Shown piece by piece: positions 1 to 6,913 of a stretch of DNA of 43,650 nt (position 1 is the first letter of the stretch; every line of letters starts with the position of its first letter). The notes below the pieces were generated by a model that ran no database searches, was not told the DNA's origin, and saw only the letters and a program-made list of their open reading frames with translations. The DNA comes from Bacillota bacterium (GTDB taxonomy: Bacteria > Bacillota > UBA4882 > UBA10575), in NCBI GenBank assembly GCA_012727895.1, contig JAAYGG010000029.1, positions 1 to 43,650 on the forward strand, read 5' to 3'. A program made the translations under genes and the position numbers.

Positions 1-309
1 AGTGCAAAGAATATGGCGGTGATTGCCGATGTTCTCTCCTATTGGGGCGAGTATTTGCTGGCGGGCGTGGGCTATGCGGATGCGATCTATATTATCATCC
101 CCGTCCATGGCCAGTTGTACATGATGCGTGGCGCGGCCTTCTCTTATTATGAATTCTTGCACCCGTCGCGACTGAGCGACCCGGAATGGTACGAAATGTT
201 GAAAAAGTACAAAATAGAGGAGAAAAGGCCTAAATGGTACCAGCATTACATAGATACGGAGAAAGAAGAGATCCCCGTTCCCGCGGATCCGTACGATTCG
301 GGCTGTTAG
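1..309 (+). CDS. C-terminal part of a DUF3160-type protein (cut by window edge)
   Basis: The reading frame is open from base 1 (S-A-K-N-M-A-V-I-A-D-V) to the TAG at 307-309, so this is the 3' end of a longer gene, and the ATG at 13 is probably internal. The segment from residue 'AVIADV' through 'GVGYADAIYIIIPVHG' and 'RGAAFSYYEF' to 'LSDPEWYEML' matches my memory of the C-terminal end of DUF3160 proteins, which are large predicted secreted or surface proteins of Firmicutes and archaea with no assigned biochemical role. The last 76 bases overlap the start of the CapA-like gene in another frame. The family call rests on about 100 residues and was not checked by a search. Confidence 0.65.
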   Translation, partial: SAKNMAVIADVLSYWGEYLLAGVGYADAIYIIIPVHGQLYMMRGAAFSYYEFLHPSRLSDPEWYEMLKKYKIEEKRPKWYQHYIDTEKEEIPVPADPYDSGC

Positions 310-1406
310 CCTCCCTACTTTTGCTGGTTGCCGGCGGCCTGGCCGCCGGCAACCAGGCCGCTGGCAGTCTCATCACCAGCAGCCCGGCAACTGAAAACCA
401 GGCCGCCGGAACCCCGACCACCGGGGAAAATACGCTGGCCATAGGTTTTGTCGGCGATCTCCTGTTGGACCGGGGTGTAAGAGCAGTTGCCCAGGAGAAG
501 GGGATAGACGCTATCTTTCAGAACACCGGTGCGATTTTTGCCGGGGTGGAACTAGTCTGTGCCAACCTGGAAGGCGCCGTAGCTGACGGCGAAAAGCCGT
601 TAAGCAAGACCTTTCGCTTTAACGGACCGTCCAATAGCGGAGAGATACTGAAGAAACACAATATAACCCTGGTCAACCTGGCCAATAACCACAGTATCGA
701 TTTTGGCCGGGACGGGCTCCGCCAAACAGTGGAGAATTTGCGAAAATACGGGGTAATGAGTTACGGGTATGGGGAGAATGCGGCAGCGGCGGTCCAGCCC
801 TTCTATATAACCAGGGCTGGTATTACCATAGCTTTTATCGGCGCGGTCTGCTTCCCTTTGGAGGGGTATGTTTACCTGCCGGACCGCTTTGATGTGGGCC
901 GGTGGGATGCGGGCCTTGTCGGCCGGGCAATAAGCGAGGCCCGCCGGAAGGCGGATTTTGTCTTTGTTACTTTCCATTGGGGGATTGAATTCAGCCACCG
1001 CTCTACAGCCACGCAGATGAAGATCGCCCGGTTCTGTATTGACCAGGGGGCGGATGCGGTCATCGGCAGCCATCCCCACGTCCTGCAGGGGATCGAGATC
1101 TACAAAGGACGGCCCATCTTTTACAGCCTGGGGAATTTCATCTTCGACCAGGCCTACGAACCGGCTTGCCGGTCCGTCTTTGCGGTGCTCCGGGTTTCTG
1201 CCAAAGGGCTCGAAGAGGTTCTGCTCAGGCCGGTCTATATCCGTGATTGTATACCGGAACTGGCGGCGGGGGAAAAGAAGGAAGCGATCTTTAACGATCT
1301 GAAGGAGTATTCGCAAGTATTCGGGACGGAATTTCTCCTGACCGGGGAGGGGGCGCGGGTTTTGCTTTCAACGACGCAAAGAGAATCTGGTGAGGTAAGC
1401 GATTGA
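234..1406 (+). CDS. CapA/PgsA-like metallophosphatase (PGA_cap family), exported
   Basis: A 390-residue protein of the bacterial capsule synthesis (PGA_cap) family, a calcineurin-like metallophosphoesterase fold linked to poly-gamma-glutamate synthesis and export. Visible motifs are G-F-V-G-D near residue 73, N-L-E-G, L-A-N-N-H, F-H-W-G and G-S-H-P-H-V-L-Q, which form the expected metal-ligand series. An arginine-rich N terminus is followed by a hydrophobic run at about residues 22-37, which suggests a signal peptide or anchor, then a Thr/Ala/Gly-rich linker to about residue 65. The ATG at 234 has a GAGGAG 11 bases upstream and is the only ATG, GTG or TTG before the hydrophobic core. No pgsB or pgsC is nearby, so capsule synthesis is not implied; many such proteins are solitary. 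Confidence 0.85.
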   Translation: MVPALHRYGERRDPRSRGSVRFGLLASLLLLVAGGLAAGNQAAGSLITSSPATENQAAGTPTTGENTLAIGFVGDLLLDRGVRAVAQEKGIDAIFQNTGAIFAGVELVCANLEGAVADGEKPLSKTFRFNGPSNSGEILKKHNITLVNLANNHSIDFGRDGLRQTVENLRKYGVMSYGYGENAAAAVQPFYITRAGITIAFIGAVCFPLEGYVYLPDRFDVGRWDAGLVGRAISEARRKADFVFVTFHWGIEFSHRSTATQMKIARFCIDQGADAVIGSHPHVLQGIEIYKGRPIFYSLGNFIFDQAYEPACRSVFAVLRVSAKGLEEVLLRPVYIRDCIPELAAGEKKEAIFNDLKEYSQVFGTEFLLTGEGARVLLSTTQRESGEVSD

Positions 1407-1425
1407 TGCAAGAAATAAAGATAGG

Positions 1426-1878
1426 TTAAATTAACTCTGTTGCATATCCTTTTTCTGCTGCTAAGCGTACCAACTTGTGATCAGAAGACAGAAAAACCAG
1501 GCTACCTAGTCGTTCCTGAAGGATAGCCATGGTTGCCAATTGTACGGCATCAATAGGGGTAATGTAGGTTTCTTTTAAAAATTCCACTGCTGTCAGTATA
1601 ATTAATGGTGTGACCGGTTCTATTTCTATCGCACCTTTGTCAATATCGCTAAAGAATGTTCTTTTCAACACTGTAAAGGTGTTGTCATCAATAACCCCGT
1701 CCACTTGGTTGAGACGTTTGAGGTTTGATATCAACTCCACGATAGTAAGCGCGGAGATAAAGAACGTCCCTGCTGTGGAAAAAAGCTCATCCAGTTTTTT
1801 AGTTCCTGGCTCATTGATATACCTTTTAAAAAGCGTGCTGGTATCGATGAGATAATTAGTCACCGGCGCTTTCTTCAT
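1426..1878 (-). CDS. PIN-domain toxin (VapC-like)
   Basis: A 150-residue PIN-domain protein, predicted to be a magnesium-dependent endoribonuclease acting as the toxin of a type II toxin-antitoxin pair. The four acidic positions of the PIN active site are all visible: D12 (L-I-D-T-S), E48 (I-V-E-L), D110 (P-I-D-A-V-Q-L-A) and D133 (S-S-D-H-K-L). It overlaps the upstream antitoxin gene by 23 bases, so the two are likely translationally coupled, and GAGGAGAG precedes the ATG. It is convergent with the CapA-like gene, 19 bases away. The family is clear; the target RNA is unknown. Confidence 0.88.
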   Translation of the reverse strand: MKKAPVTNYLIDTSTLFKRYINEPGTKKLDELFSTAGTFFISALTIVELISNLKRLNQVDGVIDDNTFTVLKRTFFSDIDKGAIEIEPVTPLIILTAVEFLKETYITPIDAVQLATMAILQERLGSLVFLSSDHKLVRLAAEKGYATELI

Positions 1879-2149
1879 CTCTGACTCTCCTCACCAGGGA
1901 AACCGTATCTATTTTCAACTTTTCCGTTTTCTCTCTAACTTCTGCTAAACCAGGAGCGTTTTTCCCTTCCCTGGCTACATATTCTCTGAATATCCTGTCG
2001 GCGTTCTTGTAAGGCAATGGTTTTAGAAGAATATGGCCCTTTTCTACTTGCGCACGTAAAAAATCACCAGCTTTAAGACCTAGTTTGTCTCTGATTTCTT
2101 TCGGGATTGTCAATTGCCCCTTGGAAGTCATTTTTATCTCATACTCCAC
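1856..2149 (-). CDS. AbrB/MazE-type antitoxin
   Basis: A 97-residue protein with an N-terminal SpoVT-AbrB swapped-hairpin DNA-binding domain at about residues 1-45 (K-M-T-S-K-G-Q-L-T-I-P-K-E-I-R and L-G-L-K-A-G-D). The charged C-terminal tail should wrap the PIN toxin. It is the first gene of a two-gene operon with the toxin and has a strong promoter of its own. Proteins of this type usually repress their own operon together with the toxin. Three spaced GTAAGG-like repeats between the -10 and the start codon are plausible operators. Confidence 0.88.
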   Translation of the reverse strand: MEYEIKMTSKGQLTIPKEIRDKLGLKAGDFLRAQVEKGHILLKPLPYKNADRIFREYVAREGKNAPGLAEVREKTEKLKIDTVSLVRRVRDEESAGD

Positions 2150-2180
2150 TGCTCTCTCTCCTTACCCCTTACTCCTTACC

Positions 2181-2209
2181 ATTATATCTTTTTCTGAAAA
2201 CACAGTCAA
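2181..2209 (-). promoter_or_regulatory. Sigma-A promoter of the toxin-antitoxin operon
   Basis: On the minus strand TTGACT (complement of 2204-2209) and TATAAT (complement of 2181-2186) are 17 bases apart. Downstream, before the ribosome binding site, the message strand holds three GTAAGG copies (complement of about 2157-2180), which could be the operator bound by the antitoxin. The promoter is seen directly; the operator role is inferred. Confidence 0.8.
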
Positions 2210-2252
2210 CATTTACCGTTCTGCCTGTATAGTTATTCTGTGTTGGCGCCCT

Positions 2253-3644
2253 TTAGCTTCGTAATGTTTTCTCCCGCCAGGCGCCTTTTTTATAAGCAAC
2301 CGTGTTGATGACGGCCCCCAGGGTCCAGGAGAGCAGGAGAGAAATGAAGATCGACTCGGGCCTGCCGGTGGGGTAGAGTTCACTTCTGGTGAGGTAGGCG
2401 AGGCCGTAAGCGATGGGGACCCGGAGCCCGATCACAGTGATCAGGGAGATCCACATGGGCGTAACAGTATCGCCGGCGCCGCGCATCACCCCTGATAAAG
2501 ACTGGCTGATGGCCATTGCGATATAACCGGCTGCCAGGATCCGCATCATGCGCATACTCAAATCCACCAGTTCAGCGGTGTCCGTAAAGACACTCATCAG
2601 GTACCGGCCGAAAAACAAGAGGATAATAGTGATTACGGTGGCAACCCCTGCCGCCATTTTTGTGCCGTCTTTTGTCCCTTGCGCCACCCGGTCCAGTCTT
2701 TTGGCGCCGATGTTTTGGCCGGTAAAGGCGGTCATGGCCGCGCCAAAGGAGAAGTTGGGCATCATGGCAAACCCGTCCACACGCATAACCATCACATGAC
2801 AGGCAATGACCATCTCCCCGAAGCTGTTGGTGAGCGACTGGACAACAACCATGGCCATGGAGAAGATGGCGTGGGTGAGGCCGGAAGGCAACCCTAGCCT
2901 GATCAAGTCTAGAGAATGGTTCTTGCTCAGTTTGAGCATGGGCCAATTAAGGTCAAAGGCCTCTTTCATCCTTAGCAATTTAAGCAGGCAAAGGACGGCC
3001 GAAATCCCCTGGGCAATGACTGTGGCCAAAGCCACGCCGGGGACTCCCATATTGAACCTGGCGACAAATAAGATATCCAGCCCGACATTGAGCCCAGTGC
3101 AGATGAGTAAAAAGACCAGGGCGGATAAGGAATCTCCCAAACCGCGCAGTATCCCGGCGAGCATATTGTAAAAAGCAAAGCCGGCGCCGCCCAGGAAGAA
3201 AATATTCAGGTAGTCCGCGCACCAGTCGATAATTGAAGGCGGGGTATTCAAAAGAGTAAGTAACGGCTTGCTCACCAGTGGGCCGGCAACCATGATTAGC
3301 AATGAGGCAAGGGCGGTTTGGGTAAGGCTGTTACCGATGGCCCGGGAAAGGTTCTCCCGGTCCTTGGCCCCAAAATACTGGGAGACCATGATACCGGCGC
3401 CCATGGAAATGCCCACGAAAAGCACGAGCAAGAGATGGAGGATGGGCCCCGCGCTTCCCACCGCGGCTAACGCATTGTCACCGATATACCTGCCAACAAT
3501 AATGGAATCCGCCGTATTGTAAAGCTGTTGGGCCACGTTCCCGATGAGCATTGGGATCATGAACTCCGCGATTCTTTTCCAAGGCGCCCCCTCTGTCATG
3601 TCCCTGGGGGTAAAAAGCGCTTTAAGGGTTTTTAACGCCGGCAT
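2253..3644 (-). CDS. MATE family multidrug/cation efflux transporter
   Basis: A 463-residue integral membrane protein of the MATE family, which exports drugs or metabolites using a sodium or proton gradient. The N-terminal cytoplasmic stretch leads into W-K-R-I-A-E-F-M-I-P-M-L-I-G, then N-T-A-D-S-I-I-V-G-R-Y-I-G and A-L-A-A-V-G, the hallmark of MATE helix 1-2. Hydrophobicity supports about 12 membrane segments. The frame stays open upstream, but the ATG at 3644 is chosen because GGGAGG lies 6 bases before it on the coding strand and the extra 31 upstream residues do not resemble the family. It is a single-gene unit, divergent from the LolA-like gene. The substrate cannot be told. Confidence 0.9.
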   Translation of the reverse strand: MPALKTLKALFTPRDMTEGAPWKRIAEFMIPMLIGNVAQQLYNTADSIIVGRYIGDNALAAVGSAGPILHLLLVLFVGISMGAGIMVSQYFGAKDRENLSRAIGNSLTQTALASLLIMVAGPLVSKPLLTLLNTPPSIIDWCADYLNIFFLGGAGFAFYNMLAGILRGLGDSLSALVFLLICTGLNVGLDILFVARFNMGVPGVALATVIAQGISAVLCLLKLLRMKEAFDLNWPMLKLSKNHSLDLIRLGLPSGLTHAIFSMAMVVVQSLTNSFGEMVIACHVMVMRVDGFAMMPNFSFGAAMTAFTGQNIGAKRLDRVAQGTKDGTKMAAGVATVITIILLFFGRYLMSVFTDTAELVDLSMRMMRILAAGYIAMAISQSLSGVMRGAGDTVTPMWISLITVIGLRVPIAYGLAYLTRSELYPTGRPESIFISLLLSWTLGAVINTVAYKKGAWREKTLRS

Positions 3645-3823
3645 GATTGACCTCCCGAAGTTCGAAAAAAGAAGGCCCAAATTGGCCCTGGTTTTAAGCA
3701 CTATTCTCATCTTAATCCTCATTTGTAGCCCTGTCAAGAGCGATGCGGTTTATTGTACTTGTTTAGTTTTTGTTGAGAAATAGCATTGTAGAATAGAGTA
3801 AAATCTTGTAAAGGAGTTGTGGT

Positions 3824-4408
3824 GTGATGACGAAAAGACTTGCTTTGAGCCTGGTAATCCTGATTGCGGCAGTCCTGCTCTATTGCGGGTTTGTCCTCGC
3901 GGCTTCCCCGGAGTTTTCCGCGGATATGATTGTGACCGATGCCAAAGGTAACGTGACAACAGGGAAAATCTATATGAAAGGAAATGAGAAAGTCCGCCAG
4001 GAAGTCAAGTCCGGTGATGACGTGAGCGTCACCATCCTGAGGCTGGATAAAAAAGTCTCCTGGACCCTGATGCCGGAGAAGCAATACATGGAAGTTGCCT
4101 TCAACTTTGATCCCAACCAGTTAAACCCGGATTTTGCGTATGAGATGAAGACCATCGGCAACGAGACGGTTAATGGTTACTCTTGTCAAGTGGTGGAGTA
4201 TGTTTATAAAGACAAGAAACTCGGTTCTTTGGTACAATGGATCGCCGATGACCTGGGTTTTGCGGTTAAAACCCAGACCAAGAATGCCCGGGGAAAGGTC
4301 GAGTCAACCGTTGAGTATAAGAATATTGCCGTAGGACCCCAGCCCGATAATTTATTCGAGATTCCCGCCGGCTACAAGAAGTTTTCCTTATTCCAACTGC
4401 CGTTCTAG
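3824..4408 (+). CDS. Exported LolA/DUF4412-like protein
   Basis: A 194-residue protein with a clear signal peptide (K-R-L-A-L-S-L-V-I-L-I-A-A-V-L, probable cleavage near A-A-S-P at about residue 28). The rest is a beta-rich domain of the LolA/LolB-like or DUF4412 type: F-S-A-D-M-I-V-T-D, G-K-I-Y-M-K-G-N-E-K-V-R-Q-E, then paired strands ending in V-E-Y-K-N-I and F-E-I-P-A-G-Y. In that fold the barrel binds lipid or lipoprotein acyl chains. The start is GTG at 3824 with AAGGAG 7 bases before; ATG at 3827 is the alternative. With the TolC and Skp-like genes it fits a diderm envelope, but similar proteins occur in monoderms. Family call moderate, function uncertain. Confidence 0.65.
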   Translation: MMTKRLALSLVILIAAVLLYCGFVLAASPEFSADMIVTDAKGNVTTGKIYMKGNEKVRQEVKSGDDVSVTILRLDKKVSWTLMPEKQYMEVAFNFDPNQLNPDFAYEMKTIGNETVNGYSCQVVEYVYKDKKLGSLVQWIADDLGFAVKTQTKNARGKVESTVEYKNIAVGPQPDNLFEIPAGYKKFSLFQLPF

Positions 4409-4509
4409 CTGTTCAGAGATTTTCAGGATTACCTGCTAAAGAACTGGAGGTTACTGGCAAAGATCCGGCGATTACCAGGAAAGTAAGCATAGCAGTTATG
4501 ATGATAAAC

Positions 4510-4562
4510 AAGAGCCTTGGCGTCGCCCCGCGCATGGGGTACTACCAAGGCTCTTCTTTATA
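4510..4562 (+). terminator. Rho-independent terminator-like hairpin
   Basis: Perfect 11-base arms AAGAGCCTTGG (4510-4520) and CCAAGGCTCTT (4545-4555) enclose an inner CCCC/GGGG stem and are followed by CTTTATATAT. It lies about 100 bases after the LolA-like gene and just beyond the 3' end of the convergent nuclease-like gene, so it may stop transcription from the left. The T-tract is weak. Confidence 0.6.
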
Positions 4563-4624
4563 TATTAATATACATATTAATATTTTGCGTGTTTTGCCTT
4601 ATTATGGCCTATTGTGCAATTGTT

Positions 4625-5395
4625 TTATTTGATAACTCCTGAAGTTGTATGATCAAACCGGTTACCACCAATGGCGAACAGAAGTTCATTCCCTTTTTTC
4701 CCTACAGTTTTGATCAACCCGCATTTGCGCAGGGAGTAGGTGAGCATACGGGCGATTTGTACAGGTTCTCCCAGTAGCGAAGCCAGTTCCTTATTGGTAA
4801 AGGGCGCAGTCAATCCTTCCGGCAGGAACCCCAGGAGGTCTTTATGGTTTTTCAGTTCTATGCGGTCAACAACTTCCAGGAGTTTTCTGTCCTGGCGGCT
4901 TGCCCCTTTTCTCCGCCAACTTCCCTTTCCGTCTTCGCACCAGATCTCTTCTTCCCTGGTCAGGAGAACCTCAATTACCAGATTCTTTCCGTTGAGGAGA
5001 TCCGGAACCCTGATCAACTCGGTGAACAAGTGGATGGGTTTTCCCTTTTTCGGTGATTTCCTTCTTCTGATGAATTCCCCTGTTGCCGTGGTCCGGACAA
5101 TCCATTTCTCCACAGGAACCGGGTAGACCAGGCGGACATGGTGGCGTTCGGCAAGAACCTTCAGTTTCCGGGCGATTGCGTAAAAATTCTTCGTCTGTAT
5201 CTCAATAAGCTCCTGCTCACCGTGGGGGTAGAACCGCACGAGATCGACAATATAGCCGTCGACATAAGCTTCAATTTCATCTCCGGGTTGGGCATACCAT
5301 TCTTTTAATGCCGCATGCAGGGAGTGTTCGTTTTCCGTGCCAATTTTGTTGACGGGGTTCGTAACTTCCGGTTCTGTTTCTCTCTGGTTAGCCAT
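4625..5395 (-). CDS. Unrecognised protein; PD-(D/E)XK nuclease-like domain plus winged helix
   Basis: A 256-residue soluble protein that I cannot assign to a named family with certainty. Residues 20-70 show an acidic helix (E-N-E-H-S-L-H-A-A-L-K), then G-D-E-I-E, then V-D-G-Y-I-V-D51 and L-I-E65-I-Q67-T-K69. A helix, Asp, E-x-Q/K order is what a restriction-endonuclease-like (PD-(D/E)XK) core would show. A basic segment (R-R-R-K-S-P-K-K-G-K) follows at 110-119. Residues 197-240 (F-T-N-K-E-L-A-S-L-L-G, S-L-R-K-C-G-L-I) read as a winged-helix domain. It is a lone gene with an AGGGGAT ribosome site and no methylase or helicase beside it. The nuclease reading is inference from motif order. Confidence 0.5.
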   Translation of the reverse strand: MANQRETEPEVTNPVNKIGTENEHSLHAALKEWYAQPGDEIEAYVDGYIVDLVRFYPHGEQELIEIQTKNFYAIARKLKVLAERHHVRLVYPVPVEKWIVRTTATGEFIRRRKSPKKGKPIHLFTELIRVPDLLNGKNLVIEVLLTREEEIWCEDGKGSWRRKGASRQDRKLLEVVDRIELKNHKDLLGFLPEGLTAPFTNKELASLLGEPVQIARMLTYSLRKCGLIKTVGKKGNELLFAIGGNRFDHTTSGVIK

Positions 5396-5579
5396 TGTGA
5401 TCCCCTGTTACTTTTATTTTCCTTCCCTTCCCATCATCTCTTCTCCAAATCACCGGGCAATCCTCTTTAAACCGGGAATATAAGCCGGATAATTTATGGT
5501 GTTTACAGAAACCCCCTTGCTCATTCCATATTATATGGTAGTGTGAAAGTTTGACATGTACTCACAATCTTATTATTAC

Positions 5580-5609
5580 TTGACAGTAACCGGTACAATT
5601 ATATATAAT
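5580..5609 (+). promoter_or_regulatory. Sigma-A promoter of the liv operon
   Basis: TTGACA (5580-5585) and TATAAT (5604-5609) are 18 bases apart, about 60 bases upstream of the livK start. The adjoining DNA is much richer in A+T than the genes. A second TTGACA at 5551-5556 has no good partner. Confidence 0.8.
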
Positions 5610-5621
5610 TTTCTCTAAAAG
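5607..5621 (+). promoter_or_regulatory. CodY-box-like site at the liv promoter
   Basis: The 15 bases AATTTTCTCTAAAAG match the Bacillus CodY consensus AATTTTCWGAAAATT at 11 positions. The site overlaps the -10 element and the expected start of transcription, where a bound repressor would block the promoter. A codY gene with a near-Bacillus recognition helix lies at 36.9 kb, and branched-chain amino acid uptake genes are classical CodY targets. Assignment is inferred. Confidence 0.45.
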
Positions 5622-5667
5622 ACATGGAATGTTTCGTAAGATTATTTTTTTTAAGGAGGGTTTCTGA

Positions 5668-6828
5668 ATGAGCGGGAAAACAAACCGCAATCTGTGGATT
5701 GCCCTGATTGTGGTGGTGGTCGCTGTTATCCTGGTTCTGGCGTTCACCGGGGTCTTCAAAAAAGCCGAAACGCAAGAGATTAAAATCGGTATTGTCGGCC
5801 CCCATACCGGCCCGGTTGCCGTTTACGGGGAAGCTGTCCGTGACGCGGCTCTGGTGGCGATTGAGGAGATTAACGCGGCCGGCGGCGTCCTGGGGATGAA
5901 GTTTGTCCCTGTTATTGAGGACACCAAGGGCGACGGTGCGGAGGCCAGCAACGCTGTTAACAAGGTGATCACCAGGGACAAAGTGGTGGCCATTATCGGG
6001 CCGGTCATCAGCTCCACCGCCAATGTGGCCGGAGCCATCGTCAACAGGGAGAAAGTACCGATGATTGCTCCCGCCGCTACGGCCGTTGAGGTTACGCACG
6101 CCGGGGAATACACCTCCCGCGTTTGCTTCCTCGACTCTTACCAGGCCACGGTGATGGCGAAATTCAGCCGTGAGGAACTGAAAGCGGAAAAAGCGGCGAT
6201 CCTTTTTGATGTGGCCAGTGATTACAGTATCGGGTTGAAAGATGTTTTTGCCGAGAAGTTTGTGGAATACGGCGGGGAAATTGTCGAGGTTGTCTCCTAT
6301 ACCAGCGGCGACAGTGATTTTAGCGCCCAGTTGACCAAGATCAAGGCAGCCGCGCCGGATGTTATTTACCTGCCGGTTTACTACAATGATGACATTCTCA
6401 TCCTGCGGCAAGCCAGGAACCTGGGGATTACCGCGACTTTCCTCGGGGCTGACGGCTGGGATGCCCCGGAATTGATCGAAGGCGCCGGGGATGCGGCGGA
6501 AGGCTGTTATTTCACCACCCACTACACCATCCACGACCCGTCCCCAGTCGTCCAGAACTTCGTCCAGAAGTTCCAGGAGAAATACGGGAAACCCCCGATT
6601 GTATTTAACGCTCTGGGTTATGATGCCGTCAAGATGCTGGCGGACGCCATTGAGCGGGCGGGGAGCCTGGACCGGGAAGAGATCAAAGACGCCATCAACA
6701 GCACCGAGAATTTCGAGGGCGTTACCGGGATGATCACATTGGACGAGAACAGGAACCCGTACAAAGAAGTTACCATTGTTACGGTGAAAAACGGCCAGTT
6801 TGAACTGGTCACCAAGTTGCTGCCATAA
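5668..6828 (+). CDS. livK: Branched-chain amino acid ABC transporter, substrate-binding protein
   Basis: A 386-residue periplasmic-binding-protein type I fold that captures leucine, isoleucine, valine or a related ligand and delivers it to LivHM. Family features include I-K-I-G-I-V-G-P-H-T-G-P at about residue 37, A-I-I-G-P-V-I-S-S around 115 and G-A-D-G-W-D near 259. AAGGAGG sits 9-10 bases before the ATG. The N terminus is a single hydrophobic segment (residues 9-27) with no lipobox cysteine and no obvious A-x-A cleavage site, so the protein may stay anchored by an uncleaved helix rather than as a lipoprotein, which is unusual in Firmicutes. First gene of the liv operon. True ligand specificity cannot be read. 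Confidence 0.92.
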   Translation: MSGKTNRNLWIALIVVVVAVILVLAFTGVFKKAETQEIKIGIVGPHTGPVAVYGEAVRDAALVAIEEINAAGGVLGMKFVPVIEDTKGDGAEASNAVNKVITRDKVVAIIGPVISSTANVAGAIVNREKVPMIAPAATAVEVTHAGEYTSRVCFLDSYQATVMAKFSREELKAEKAAILFDVASDYSIGLKDVFAEKFVEYGGEIVEVVSYTSGDSDFSAQLTKIKAAAPDVIYLPVYYNDDILILRQARNLGITATFLGADGWDAPELIEGAGDAAEGCYFTTHYTIHDPSPVVQNFVQKFQEKYGKPPIVFNALGYDAVKMLADAIERAGSLDREEIKDAINSTENFEGVTGMITLDENRNPYKEVTIVTVKNGQFELVTKLLP

Positions 6829-6845
6829 TCCGGATTTCCGGAAGA

Positions 6846-6884
6846 AGGGTAAAGAGGAGATATCTCCTCTTTACCCTGTTTTTA
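6846..6884 (+). terminator. Perfect palindrome between livK and livH (attenuator or partial terminator)
   Basis: A 32-base perfect inverted repeat (arms 6846-6861 and 6862-6877, beginning AGGGTAAAGAGGAG) is followed by GTTTTTA. Such hairpins after a binding-protein gene commonly reduce read-through into the membrane and ATPase genes, or protect the livK message 3' end, giving excess binding protein. Structure seen; role inferred. Confidence 0.75.
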
Positions 6885-6913
6885 ATGTCTTACAGGGTCA
6901 AGGGAGTGAAGCC

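Noticed and set aside
5599-6534. 311-residue minus-strand open frame opposite livK
   Set aside because: It lies in antisense to a clear substrate-binding protein, has a low-complexity Arg/Gly/His-rich translation and no family motif or ribosome site.
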